Source of the DNA: Clostridium carboxidivorans P7
GTDB taxonomy: Bacteria; Bacillota; Clostridia; Clostridiales; Clostridiaceae
NCBI RefSeq assembly: GCF_001038625.1
Contig: NZ_CP011803.1
Location: forward strand, 4,030,001 to 4,094,000
DNA: 64,000 nucleotides
Direction: 5' to 3'
Of the stretch, positions 1 through 8,444 are shown one piece after another (the stretch's first letter is position 1; the number at the start of each line of letters is the position of its first letter). Position numbers and translations under genes: made by a program. The notes under the pieces are model-generated. The model saw only the letters and a list, made by a program, of their open reading frames with translations, was not told the DNA's origin and did not search any database.

Positions 1-977
1 TACTAAATGTAAACACTGATTCTCAAGAAGTATTGTTAGATGATGGTAGTAAAATTATGTATGATAGATTGCTTTTTGCAAATGGATCAAGTAATAGAAT
101 ACCACCAATTAATGGTATAGGTAAGAATGGTGTGTTTACACTACGTAATCTCAATGATGCCTTAGAGATTAAAAACAGGCTAAATGAAAGTAAGGAAATT
201 GTAGTTATTGGTGGGGGAATACAGGGATTAGAAATGGCTTGGATACTACACCAACATGGCAAAGAAGTTACAGTCTGTGAATTATTATCAAGACTCATGC
301 CTACTCAATTAGATGATGATGCATCCTGTATATTGAAAGAAACAATACAAAGCCATGGAATAAAAATATTAACTAGTACAGCTGTAAAAGAAATATTAGG
401 TGCTGATAAAGTAGAAGGAATTTTAATAGACGGAAAAGTTGAACTTAAGTGTGATACAGTTATATATTCGACAGGAATTAAGGCAAATATAGATTTGTTA
501 GAGAAAACCAACATTCAAACAGCACGAGGAATATTAGTAAATAACAAAATGGAAACAAATATTAAAGGCGTATATGCAGCAGGAGATATAGCTGAATACA
601 ATAATCAAATTTCCGGCCTATGGAATATAGCTATAGCTCAAGGAAGAGTTGCAGGATACAACATAGCAGGTAGAGAAATGATTTACGAAAACATTATTCC
701 AGTTACCACTTTAAATGCTTTTGGTATTTCATTATTTTCTATGGGATGTATAGATGAGACAAAACCTACAAATATATTAGTTGAAGAAAATAATAATTTG
801 AAAGAGTATAAAAAAATATTCATAAAAAATAATAAAGTAGTTGGTGCAATTGTGATAGGAGATACAAAAAAGTCACCACTACTTAAATCCTCAATAGAAA
901 AAGAAATAAATTTAGATGAAGTTGATTTATCTAATATATCTGTTAATGAGCTATTTGAAAAATTAAAAAATAAATAA
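1..977 (+). CDS. NADH:rubredoxin oxidoreductase-like FAD enzyme (5' truncated)
   Basis: The reading frame is already open at base 3, so the N-terminal FAD-binding part lies outside the window; a TTG at 33 is not the true start. The visible part has a second Rossmann motif (VVIGGGIQGLE) for NADH, then the segment RGILVNNKMETNIKGVYAAG, whose GD dipeptide binds FAD in this family, and a C-terminal NirB/rubredoxin-reductase-like domain. Length and wording match clostridial NROR, which passes electrons from NADH to rubredoxin and on to oxygen- or NO-detoxifying proteins. The gene is 13 bases from a DUF1450 gene and about 310 bases from hcp, which supports a stress-related electron-transfer role. 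The exact electron acceptor is inferred. It could also serve as a reductase for Hcp. Confidence 0.85.
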   Translation, partial: LNVNTDSQEVLLDDGSKIMYDRLLFANGSSNRIPPINGIGKNGVFTLRNLNDALEIKNRLNESKEIVVIGGGIQGLEMAWILHQHGKEVTVCELLSRLMPTQLDDDASCILKETIQSHGIKILTSTAVKEILGADKVEGILIDGKVELKCDTVIYSTGIKANIDLLEKTNIQTARGILVNNKMETNIKGVYAAGDIAEYNNQISGLWNIAIAQGRVAGYNIAGREMIYENIIPVTTLNAFGISLFSMGCIDETKPTNILVEENNNLKEYKKIFIKNNKVVGAIVIGDTKKSPLLKSSIEKEINLDEVDLSNISVNELFEKLKNK

Positions 978-990
978 TTGGGAGGTAAAA

Positions 991-1209
991 ATGACTGAAA
1001 TAAAATTTTGTGAAAATAACTTTACCTTTGGAACAGAGGAAACTATGAAAAAACTAAAAGAAAATTATAGTAATGCTGATGTATCGGTAGAGCCTTGTTT
1101 AGGATATTGTGGTGATTGTGCAGTAGGACCATATGCTTTAGTAAATGATGAAATGATTCAAGCTGATACTGCAGATGAATTGTATGAAAAAATTAAAGAT
1201 ATGATTTGA
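991..1209 (+). CDS. DUF1450 (YuzB-like) small cysteine protein
   Basis: This 72-residue protein starts at an ATG behind GGGAGG. It matches the DUF1450 family by the central pattern CLGYCGDCAVGPYALVN and the closing segment on a small-domain scaffold like that of thioredoxin-type 2Fe-2S proteins. The conserved cysteines (CxxxxCxxC) could bind an iron-sulfur cluster or act as a redox thiol, but no function is established for the family. It sits directly after the NROR-like gene and before hcp, so it is probably cotranscribed with the flavoprotein and involved in redox or metal homeostasis. That role is inferred from position only. Confidence 0.8.
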   Translation: MTEIKFCENNFTFGTEETMKKLKENYSNADVSVEPCLGYCGDCAVGPYALVNDEMIQADTADELYEKIKDMI

Positions 1210-1290
1210 AATTGTAATTAAAAGAAAATATTAGATAAGTCCAATTAAACACTATTTTATGATTATAATTTATTAGAAGGAGAGATTTAA

Positions 1291-2943
1291 ATGGAAAATT
1301 CAATGTTTTGTTATCAGTGTGAGCAGACAGCAGGAGGAAAGGGATGTACAAAGAGTGGAGTTTGTGGAAAAACACCAGAAATTGCAAATTTACAAGACTT
1401 ATTAATATATCAATTAAAGGGAATTTCTTGCTATGCAAAGCCACTTATAGAAAAAGGAAAAGTCATAGATAAAGATATAGTGAAATTTGTTGAAAACGGT
1501 TTGTTTACTACATTAACAAATGTAAACTTTGATGCTGAGGTTCATGTAAGATTATTAAAGGAATCACAAAAAATAAAAGAATCTATAAGAGATCAAGCAC
1601 CGGAGGGGAAATATCCTGATGCAGCTACATATAATCTAAGTGATACAAAAGAAGATATGCTAAAGGATTCAGTAAAAGCAGGCATCATGTATGATCAGGA
1701 TCTCGATGCTGATATTCGTTCTTTAAGGTCAACTATATTATATGGATTAAAAGGTGTAAGTGCTTATGGACATCAGGCAAGGTTTCTTGGATATAATAAT
1801 GAACAAGTAGATAATATTTATTTCTTAGGACTTGAGTCTACCACAAATGACAACTTAACTCTTGAAGATATGATACGTATGACTATGAGAGTGGGAGATA
1901 TGGCTGTACAGGTAATGCAAACACTAGATGAAGCTAATACGACTACGTACAAAAACCCTTCACCTCATAAGGTAAATGTTAATGTTAAAAAAGGTCCATT
2001 TATTATAGTATCTGGCCATGATTTAAAAGATTTAGAAATGCTTCTTGAGCAAACAGAAGGTAAAGGTATCAATATTTATACCCATGGAGAAATGCTGCCA
2101 GCACATGGATACCCAGAACTAAAAAAATACAAACATTTAGTAGGTAATTATGGATCAGCTTGGCAAAATCAACAAAAGGAATTTGACGAAATACCAGGAT
2201 GTATTTTAATGACTACTAATTGTTTGATGAGACCAAGAGAAACATATAAAGATAGAATATTTACTACTAGTGTTGTAGGTTGGGATGGATTAAAATATAT
2301 TGGAGTTTCTGAAGATGGAACTAAGGATTTTAGTGAAATAATAAATAAATCCTTAGAGCTAGGTGGATTTAAAGAAGATGAAGAAGAAAAAGAAATACTA
2401 GTAGGCTTTGGGCATAATGCAACATTATCAAATGCTGGAGCTATAGTTAATGCAGTTAAGGAAGGAAAGGTAAGACATTTCTTCTTAATAGGAGGTTGTG
2501 ATGGAGCAAGACCAGGAAGAAGTTATTATACTGATTTTGCTAAAATGGTCCCAGAAGATTGTATAATTCTTACTTTAGCTTGCGGTAAGTACAGATTCAA
2601 TAAATTGGACTTTGGAACAGTAGCTGGATTACCAAGACTATTAGATGTAGGACAGTGTAATGATGCCTATTCAGCAGTTAGAATAGCAACAGCACTTGGA
2701 GATGCATTTGAAACAGATGTTAATGGTCTACCACTAACCATTATACTTTCTTGGTACGAACAAAAAGCTGTGGCTGATTTATTAGCATTATTATCACTTG
2801 GAATAAAAGGAATGTACTTAGGCCCAACTTTGCCAGCTTTCATATCACCTAATGTATTACAATATCTAGTAGACACCTTTGATATAAAACCAATAAGTAC
2901 ACCAGAGGATGATTTAAAAACTTCGCTTAAACAAGCAAAATAA
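1291..2943 (+). CDS. hcp: hydroxylamine reductase / hybrid-cluster protein
   Basis: The 550-residue product is a typical Hcp. The N-terminal cysteines 7, 10, 19 and 25 (CYQC...C...C) form the proximal 4Fe-4S ligand set with the short spacing of the anaerobe class. Later motifs GHNATLSNAGA, GGCDGARPGRSYY and LACGKYRFN carry ligands of the hybrid 4Fe-2S-2O cluster. Hcp reduces hydroxylamine in vitro and acts as an NO reductase or S-nitrosylase in vivo, in the cytoplasm. The start has AGAAGGAGAG upstream. An 81-base gap separates it from the DUF1450 gene, so it may have its own promoter while sharing a function with the upstream flavoprotein. Confidence 0.97.
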   Translation: MENSMFCYQCEQTAGGKGCTKSGVCGKTPEIANLQDLLIYQLKGISCYAKPLIEKGKVIDKDIVKFVENGLFTTLTNVNFDAEVHVRLLKESQKIKESIRDQAPEGKYPDAATYNLSDTKEDMLKDSVKAGIMYDQDLDADIRSLRSTILYGLKGVSAYGHQARFLGYNNEQVDNIYFLGLESTTNDNLTLEDMIRMTMRVGDMAVQVMQTLDEANTTTYKNPSPHKVNVNVKKGPFIIVSGHDLKDLEMLLEQTEGKGINIYTHGEMLPAHGYPELKKYKHLVGNYGSAWQNQQKEFDEIPGCILMTTNCLMRPRETYKDRIFTTSVVGWDGLKYIGVSEDGTKDFSEIINKSLELGGFKEDEEEKEILVGFGHNATLSNAGAIVNAVKEGKVRHFFLIGGCDGARPGRSYYTDFAKMVPEDCIILTLACGKYRFNKLDFGTVAGLPRLLDVGQCNDAYSAVRIATALGDAFETDVNGLPLTIILSWYEQKAVADLLALLSLGIKGMYLGPTLPAFISPNVLQYLVDTFDIKPISTPEDDLKTSLKQAK

Positions 2944-2998
2944 AATATAGGATTCACATGAATTGGATAGATGTAAACACTCTGGCAAGATTCTAAGA

Positions 2999-3330
2999 AT
3001 TCCAAATAATACAGTATGACAGATAGTATTAAATTATATTGGCTTATTTGGAATTTATAATTTATGCTTATTAATAGCACTATTTATATTGACTGTAAGA
3101 TTATAAGAAAGAGTGTGCTATTAAGGTGGGTTCAACATTTCTAACAAAAACTACGCTAAGACAAAAATCTGCTCAATTATTGACATACTATACGTAATAA
3201 TTAGCGTCGGAATGGTCGGATTATCTATACTTCCTTGAATAGAAGTGGCATTAATAATAGACTCCGACGTTGTTGATATATAAACAACGATGAACCCTAA
3301 ATATCAAAAAATATTTCCACATATGGTTCT
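2999..3330. other. gene-free stretch with nested inverted repeats
   Basis: No plausible gene was found between hcp (ends 2943) and 3481. The stretch has several perfect inverted repeats: ATTCCAAATAA (2999-3009) with TTATTTGGAAT (3044-3054); TTAATAGCAC (3071-3080) with GTGCTATTAA (3115-3124); CGTCGGA (3205-3211) with TCCGACG (3263-3269) enclosing an ACTTC/GAAGT hairpin; and GTTGTT/AACAAC just after. ACGCTAA at 3153-3159 could instead pair with TTAGCGT at 3201-3207, overlapping the GC-rich stem, so two folds may compete. It could be a structured RNA, a leader for the downstream operon, or mobile-element debris. It matches no riboswitch class I recognise. Confidence 0.4.
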
Positions 3331-3480
3331 AAATGTTAATATTATAAACTTAATTCGCTTCAATAATTTAATACGACTTTAGTTTTTTATTATAAAATTA
3401 CTTAATGAAATATAGGAAGATATATAACTTCATTTCCTGTAAAATATGTTTGTAATAGAACTATTATTGGAGGGATAATA

Positions 3481-4134
3481 ATGAAACATGTTTATGCACC
3501 AGGATGTGCACTTATGATTTACAAGACAGAGCTTGCTAAAAAAGTATTAAAGTTTTTAAATGAAAATTTAGGCGATATTTCTGAACACTTGGTTTGTTGT
3601 AGGCATAACCCTAATCTTGAAAGTGGCACACAGGTAATCAATACCTGTGCAGGATGTGACAGGAGATACAGAGAGCTTTATAATGGTATCTCAACCAAAT
3701 CACTTTGGGAAATTTTAGCCGAGAGCAATTCATTTCCATTTCCAGACTATAAAGGTATGAAAATGTCCATACATGATGCTTGCCCTACACGTACTGAGGA
3801 AAGGGTACATTCTGCTATAAGAGAACTTCTTAAAAAAATGAATATAGAAATTATTGAACCGAAGAATACCCGTACTAAAGCAATATGCTGTGGAGACAGT
3901 TTTTATGGTACCTTATCTGTGGAGCTTATAAAGGAGAAGATGAAAAAACGTTCAGATGAAATTCCTTGTGATAATGTTGTGGTTTACTGCGTTTCATGTA
4001 TCAAAGCAATGCATATTGGGGGTAAAAAGCCTCATTACATAATAGACCTTTTATTTGGAGAGGAAACTGGAATTGGTACTTTTGAACCTGATGCATGGCA
4101 CAATGAATTACAAAAATTCATAGATGAACATTGA
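3481..4134 (+). CDS. CCG-domain (cysteine-rich, HdrB-like) protein
   Basis: The 217-residue protein has repeated cysteine-rich CCG-type motifs (CCRHN near residue 40, INTCAGCDRRY, AICCGDSF, VVYCVSCIKAM). This is the domain found in heterodisulfide reductase subunit B and LutA/GlpC proteins, where it binds an iron-sulfur cluster or acts on thiols. There is no ferredoxin domain and no membrane segment, so it is probably cytosolic. The start follows GGAGGGATAAT. The gene is the first of a tight operon whose other three members repair alkylated DNA (next start 14 bases after this stop). That suggests a role in detoxifying an alkylating electrophile or in redox support, but this is inference. Confidence 0.75.
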   Translation: MKHVYAPGCALMIYKTELAKKVLKFLNENLGDISEHLVCCRHNPNLESGTQVINTCAGCDRRYRELYNGISTKSLWEILAESNSFPFPDYKGMKMSIHDACPTRTEERVHSAIRELLKKMNIEIIEPKNTRTKAICCGDSFYGTLSVELIKEKMKKRSDEIPCDNVVVYCVSCIKAMHIGGKKPHYIIDLLFGEETGIGTFEPDAWHNELQKFIDEH

Positions 4135-4148
4135 TGAGGAGAAAACCT

Positions 4149-4718
4149 ATGAATGAACGTACTAGAATTTCAGATAATGAAAAATGGCAAGCAGTTATTA
4201 ATTGTGCTAGGAATTATGACAGTCTGTTTTTCTATGGAGTAAAGACAACAGGGATTTTTTGCAGACCATCATGTAAGTCAAAGACTCCCATACGCGGAAA
4301 TGTAATTTTTTTTAATAACGCAGCAAATGCAATAGCAAGTGGGTTTCGTCCATGCAAAAGATGCTGTCCCGACAAAATAATTTTTAAACCTGAATTAGAA
4401 ATTATAAAAAAGGCTAAAGATATATTTCATACAACTTATAACAAGCAAGTTAATTTACAGTATGTTTCAAGACAGCTTGGAGTGAGTATAAATCATTTGA
4501 TAAAACTTTTTAAACAACATACAGACTTTACTCCTATACAGTATATTTCTAAAATAAGAGTAGATAAAGCAAAAGAGTTATTAAAACAAGGAGATATAAG
4601 TATTCTTGAGATTGCCTACGCTACAGGTTATAAAAGTTTATCTAACTTTTATAAATGCTTCAAGGACCAAACTGGATATACACCAAGTGAATACAAAAAG
4701 AGCCGAGGTGAGTTATAG
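4149..4718 (+). CDS. adaA: AdaA-type methylphosphotriester methyltransferase / AraC regulator
   Basis: The 189-residue product joins an Ada zinc-binding N-terminal domain to an AraC-type double helix-turn-helix. Counting from the ATG at 4149, the zinc cysteines fall at 38, 42, 69 and 72 (GIFCRPSC and PCKRCC), the same numbering as E. coli Ada. Cys38 would accept the methyl group from DNA phosphotriesters and turn the protein into an activator. The AraC region runs from about residue 85 to 185, with IAYATGYKSLSNFYKCFK as the second HTH. The start has GAGGAGA placed right after the previous stop. The protein probably activates its own operon after methylation damage. Confidence 0.93.
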   Translation: MNERTRISDNEKWQAVINCARNYDSLFFYGVKTTGIFCRPSCKSKTPIRGNVIFFNNAANAIASGFRPCKRCCPDKIIFKPELEIIKKAKDIFHTTYNKQVNLQYVSRQLGVSINHLIKLFKQHTDFTPIQYISKIRVDKAKELLKQGDISILEIAYATGYKSLSNFYKCFKDQTGYTPSEYKKSRGEL

Positions 4719-5161
4719 TGTCCATATATTTCTACGAATTTGACATTGGGAAAATCGGCATTGCTGAAAATGGTGGAAGAATCACTAATTTATATTTTAC
4801 AAGTGAAGGGATACCTCAAGATACACAAATATATGAAACTCCTATATTAAAAGAAGCAGGTCAGCAGCTTAAAATGTATCTTGAGGGGAGACTTGAAAAA
4901 TTTACTATACCCATTAAGCTTAACGGGACAACTTTTATGAAACAAGTTTGGTCAAGTCTTTGTGAAATACCATATGGTACGACAGTAAGCTATAAGGACG
5001 TTGCTATAAATATCGGTAAACCTAATGCTGCGCGAGCTGTAGGACTTGCAAACAATCGTAATCCAATTCCAATATTTATTCCTTGCCATCGTGTGATTGG
5101 TGCAAACGGAACACTTATTGGTTATAGCGGAGGGATTGAATTGAAAAAGAAATTACTTTAG
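4718..5161 (+). CDS. ogt: methylated-DNA-[protein]-cysteine S-methyltransferase
   Basis: The 147-residue protein transfers alkyl groups from O6-alkylguanine to its own cysteine. The active-site motif IPCHRV places the acceptor at Cys123, followed by VIGANGTLIGYSGG. It begins with GTG at 4718, one base inside the stop codon of adaA, with GAGGTGA upstream, so translation is coupled. It is slightly short at the C terminus compared with the usual 155-170 residues but keeps all the core motifs. Together with adaA it corresponds to the B. subtilis AdaA/AdaB pair. Confidence 0.95.
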   Translation: MSIYFYEFDIGKIGIAENGGRITNLYFTSEGIPQDTQIYETPILKEAGQQLKMYLEGRLEKFTIPIKLNGTTFMKQVWSSLCEIPYGTTVSYKDVAINIGKPNAARAVGLANNRNPIPIFIPCHRVIGANGTLIGYSGGIELKKKLL

Positions 5162-5180
5162 ATGGAGAATAGAAAAGATT

Positions 5181-5783
5181 ATGGATATTTTTAAATATGG
5201 ACACGAAGAAATAGAATATTTAAAAAGAAAAGATAAAAGGCTTGGTGCAGCTATTGATAAGATTGGGATGATAAAACGTGAGATTATTGCAGACCCATTT
5301 ACTGCACTTGTTTCAAACATTGTTGGTCAGCAAATTTCAAGTAAGGCTGCGGAAACTGTATGGAATAGGTTATGCAATCTTCTTGGGAACATTACACCGG
5401 AAAGTATTGCAAAAGCAAGTCTTTCTGAAATTCAAGGTTGCGGTATGACATTAAGAAAAGCTGGATATATAAAAGGAATTGCAGATGTTGATATATCCGG
5501 TGAGGTAAATTTTAATACACTTTATACTTTAACTGATATTGAAGTAATAAAAAAGCTCTCTTCACTTAATGGAGTTGGTGTTTGGACTGCTGAAATGGTG
5601 CTAATTTTTTCACTCTGCCGTCCTGATGTTGCAAGTTACGGAGATTTAGCTATTCGCAAAGGAATGATGAACTTATATGGGCTTAAAGAGCTAACGAAAG
5701 AAAAATTTTATAAATATAAAAAGAGATACTCACCTTATGGTTCTATAGCGTCATTATATCTGTGGGCACTTTCAGTGATATAA
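5181..5783 (+). CDS. DNA-3-methyladenine glycosylase (AlkA-like, HhH-GPD)
   Basis: The 200-residue protein is an HhH-GPD base-excision glycosylase of the AlkA type. It has the hairpin LSSLNGVGVWTAEM around residues 125-140 and the catalytic aspartate in SYGDLAI. It lacks the N-terminal TBP-like domain of E. coli AlkA, as is common in Firmicutes, and has no C-terminal cysteine cluster, so a MutY or Nth assignment is unlikely. It would remove 3-methyladenine and related lesions. It starts 19 bases after ogt and is followed by a strong terminator, so it closes the operon. Confidence 0.9.
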   Translation: MDIFKYGHEEIEYLKRKDKRLGAAIDKIGMIKREIIADPFTALVSNIVGQQISSKAAETVWNRLCNLLGNITPESIAKASLSEIQGCGMTLRKAGYIKGIADVDISGEVNFNTLYTLTDIEVIKKLSSLNGVGVWTAEMVLIFSLCRPDVASYGDLAIRKGMMNLYGLKELTKEKFYKYKKRYSPYGSIASLYLWALSVI

Positions 5784-5871
5784 TCTCTATATATTATTAG
5801 AATTATATTTTAATAAAGCTAGTACGCATTTTTCTTATTTGACGAAACAACTAAAAAAACGAACAATTCTC

Positions 5872-5913
5872 AAAAACACCACATAATTCAAAGTTAAATT
5901 ATGTGGTGTTTTT
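5872..5913. terminator. intrinsic terminator after the alkylation-repair operon
   Basis: A hairpin with arms ACACCACATAATT and AATTATGTGGTGT is preceded by an A-run and followed by TTTTT, so it can work in both directions. It ends the repair operon on the plus strand and could also stop leftward transcription from the phage-like island. Confidence 0.85.
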
Positions 5914-5977
5914 GCATCGCATTTCAAAAATTATGTTGATGTATTGTAAGTTTACGATAGATAACTTTCTTCTTAAA

Positions 5978-6085
5978 TTACTTAGTAAAAAAATGAACAA
6001 ATACTCCTGTTACCACTATTATAATTGCATAAAAAACTATCTGTTTTAAAACTTCTTTTAAATTTATTTTTTTATTCCTATTCAT
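5978..6085 (-). CDS. 35-residue single-pass membrane peptide
   Basis: A short reading frame starts at an ATG with AGAAGGTGG eight bases upstream. It encodes a lysine-rich N terminus (NRNKKINLKEVLKQ), one hydrophobic helix (IVFYAIIIVVTGVFVHFF) and a final TK. The strong ribosome site and clean amphipathic-then-hydrophobic layout suggest it is translated. It is the last leftward gene of the island, about 50 bases after the DnaC-like gene. A holin-like, toxin-like or structural role is possible, but nothing decides between them. Confidence 0.55.
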   Translation of the reverse strand: MNRNKKINLKEVLKQIVFYAIIIVVTGVFVHFFTK

Positions 6086-6135
6086 AAAATTACCACCTTC
6101 TTCTATTTATTTATAAAATCATATAAATAGTGAGT

Positions 6136-6999
6136 TTATACTATCCCTAAAATTTTCCCAAGGGTTTTAGTTTTTTCACGACCTTTTATAACCCTTATAC
6201 TTTGCCAATTATTCTCAATTGGAGTACACATCTCGTTTAATAATCTATCATATGTTCTACCAATAGCATCCTCAGAATCAGTATCATACCTCTTCTTCAA
6301 TTGTTTTATATTCAAATTACTTGTCACGATTAAAGGTTTCTTTTTTCTATATCTAGAATCTATAATTTGATACATGGTGCTCCTTGACCAATTTGTATTA
6401 TTCTCAGTTCCGATATCATCAATAATTAACAATTCTGCATTATCTAAACAATTTAAGATATTTTGAACTCCTTCATCACCAAATTTGTTAAAACTATACT
6501 TAATCCTTTCTAAAATTAATATAGAACTTACACATACTACAGGTACATATTTTTTTAACAACGCATTAGCTATACACCCTGCAAAATATGTTTTCCCATT
6601 GCCTGGTTTTCCATATATCAGAAGGCCTATATTTCTTTCAACCATTTCTTTAAAGTTTTTAACACATTTTATTCCTAATTCATACATTTTTTCATTTCCT
6701 AATTCATGGTTCCAAGTCTCAAAATTCATTTCTTTAAATTCCTTAGTCATGAGTCCATTTCTAAACATTTTCTCCAACCTTATTTGTTTTTCCTGAGCTT
6801 CTTGCCTTTTCTCAATCTGCATACATTGCTCGCGTTCACATTTACACATTCTAGGCATAGTATGTTCTGTTCGGTTTTTACCTAACAGAACTCTAATTCC
6901 TATAGGCTCTCCACATACTGGACACAATGGTATATTAGATGTGGAATCCGATTCCTGTCTCATCTGTTTCAATACCCTTATTTCTTTTAGCTGTTCCAT
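6136..6999 (-). CDS. DnaC/IstB-type helicase loader ATPase
   Basis: The 287-residue protein has a Walker A motif (YGKPGNGKT, near residue 150), a Walker B motif (LLIIDDIG) and a C-terminal AAA+ region, as in phage DnaC and IstB proteins. The N terminus holds a cysteine cluster (CPVCGEP and MCKCEREQC) typical of the clostridial phage versions and probably binding zinc. It would load the replicative helicase on the element's origin. Its start, behind GGAGGAG, lies inside the end of the replication-initiator gene (65-base overlap), so the two are translated as a pair. Confidence 0.9.
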   Translation of the reverse strand: MEQLKEIRVLKQMRQESDSTSNIPLCPVCGEPIGIRVLLGKNRTEHTMPRMCKCEREQCMQIEKRQEAQEKQIRLEKMFRNGLMTKEFKEMNFETWNHELGNEKMYELGIKCVKNFKEMVERNIGLLIYGKPGNGKTYFAGCIANALLKKYVPVVCVSSILILERIKYSFNKFGDEGVQNILNCLDNAELLIIDDIGTENNTNWSRSTMYQIIDSRYRKKKPLIVTSNLNIKQLKKRYDTDSEDAIGRTYDRLLNEMCTPIENNWQSIRVIKGREKTKTLGKILGIV

Positions 7000-7747
7000 C
7001 TTCTACTCCTCCTTCTTTCTTTTCTGTTGACCAAATATTTTTTATAACCTTTGAACAGTAAATAAAAGAATTTATCTTACCTCCTATAAATCTAGGCTTA
7101 TAATCTTTAAAAGCTTTGTCTATCCCTTTAAAAATTACTTTCAAAGGAATTTCTTTACATATACTTAAAATTTCTTGTCGTTCTTTATCGCTTAGGTTAA
7201 ATTCAGACTTATTTGCTTTTTTACAGTAATAATCAATAACATCTAAACACTTTTCTTTATGATCATTATTAACAATAATATCTAAGTCTTTGTGTTCATC
7301 TAAGTCTTTATCTATTAATGTGGAACTATCTCCGGAAGTATCTGTGGAAACATCTCCGGCACTATCTATGGAAACACCTACGGAATCTATTTCTGTGGAA
7401 TTACCTTCCTCAGAATCTATTTCTTCTGTTTTTTCCATGGCTCTCTTATCTAAACAGCTTATTCCAACTTCAAAAGATATAATTGTGTATATAGGAGCCT
7501 TTCCCCCTGTTCTACTTTTAAAATCAATTCTTCCTTTTTGCTTTAATTCATTTCTTGCATTTCTCACACTTCTTCCTGATAATCCTGTTTTAATGCTTAG
7601 AACAGATTCGGCTACTGTAAATGTTTTTACCCATCCAGCCTTATTGTTTATGTGCATAATTGTATGCCATAATGCAATTGCCGACGTAGATAATTGGTTT
7701 ATTTCGAGCCAATCATAAAAAGCATTAATTTCATTTAAATACTTCAA
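6935..7747 (-). CDS. phage-type replication initiator (DnaD-like, N-terminal winged helix)
   Basis: The 270-residue protein begins at TTG behind AAGGAGGTG. The N-terminal 100 residues (NAFYDWLEINQLSTSAIALWH, then FTVAESVLSIKTGLSGRSVR) match the winged-helix domain of phage replisome organisers. The middle is acidic and low-complexity, rich in Ser, Thr, Asp and Glu. The C-terminal third (SEFNLSDKERQEIL...FIYCSKVIKNIW) resembles the DnaD-type helicase-recruitment domain. Its position directly before a DnaC-like loader is the usual order in phage replication modules. Confidence 0.75.
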   Translation of the reverse strand: MKYLNEINAFYDWLEINQLSTSAIALWHTIMHINNKAGWVKTFTVAESVLSIKTGLSGRSVRNARNELKQKGRIDFKSRTGGKAPIYTIISFEVGISCLDKRAMEKTEEIDSEEGNSTEIDSVGVSIDSAGDVSTDTSGDSSTLIDKDLDEHKDLDIIVNNDHKEKCLDVIDYYCKKANKSEFNLSDKERQEILSICKEIPLKVIFKGIDKAFKDYKPRFIGGKINSFIYCSKVIKNIWSTEKKEGGVEDGTAKRNKGIETDETGIGFHI

Positions 7748-7769
7748 GTTAACACCTCCTTAATATTAA

Positions 7770-8300
7770 CTATTTAGCCACATTGTCCGATTTCAAATAA
7801 CCTTTATTTATAAGTTTTTGTTTTTGTATTCTAAACATTCCTCTTATATCCACCCCATATTCCCTGCACATTACAGCAATATATATTGCGGATCCCTTAT
7901 AAACATCTATAGTGTCCTGTATGCTTTTCAAAATTAATTTTAAATCTTCATTCTTGCAAGTTTTAGGCATGTTATAGACCTTAGCTGAATGTATAGATTC
8001 AATTGCTTCTTTAAGCTCTTCCATAACTTTTTCTTTCACACTAGCTCTATGTAAATCTGCTGCATCACCATCCAGCCATTGTAATGAGAATGCATCTCCA
8101 CACATCTCATTGATAGTTTCCATATAAACTATTGGATTATTAAGTTCATTACATATATTTTTTAAATTTTCTTGTGTTATTGATCTTCTACATGTTTCTA
8201 TAGCTGATATTGTCTTTTGCGATAAGCAGCTAGCCTCTCCTAAGTATTTCTGCGTAAATCCTTTTTCCTCTCGAGCTTCCTTAATTGCATTTCCTATCAT
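7770..8300 (-). CDS. XRE-family HTH protein with extended C-terminal region
   Basis: The first 65 residues are a Cro/CI-type helix-turn-helix (IKEAREEKGFTQKYLGEAS followed by SQKTISAIE). About 110 residues of mostly helical sequence without a recognised domain follow. The start has GGAGGTATAAGAA. It is separated from the upstream small gene by about 140 bases that carry their own repeats, so it may be regulated independently of the main switch. Candidate roles are a second repressor or a regulator of the replication module. Confidence 0.75.
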   Translation of the reverse strand: MIGNAIKEAREEKGFTQKYLGEASCLSQKTISAIETCRRSITQENLKNICNELNNPIVYMETINEMCGDAFSLQWLDGDAADLHRASVKEKVMEELKEAIESIHSAKVYNMPKTCKNEDLKLILKSIQDTIDVYKGSAIYIAVMCREYGVDIRGMFRIQKQKLINKGYLKSDNVAK

Positions 8301-8312
8301 TTCTTATACCTC

Positions 8313-8405
8313 CTGTAGAATTTAGATTAAAAATTCTTTATTTTGTAGATTAAATATAATGTATATCTACATAAAATTGGGATATAATTAATTTGTAGAT
8401 ATATC
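8313..8405 (-). promoter_or_regulatory. repeated TGTAGAT motifs upstream of the second XRE gene
   Basis: The region upstream of the leftward XRE gene contains the inverted pair TGTAGAT (8344-8350) and ATCTACA (8365-8371), a further TGTAGAT at 8394-8400, and a weaker TGTAGAA at 8313-8319. The spacing and orientation suggest operator half-sites for an HTH protein, possibly the product of the gene at 7770-8300. The motif differs from the AGTT-AACT operators of the main switch. No consensus promoter stands out. Confidence 0.4.
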
Positions 8406-8444
8406 TTTTGTTCATTAGTTTTTAGCTAATGTACATATCAAAGC

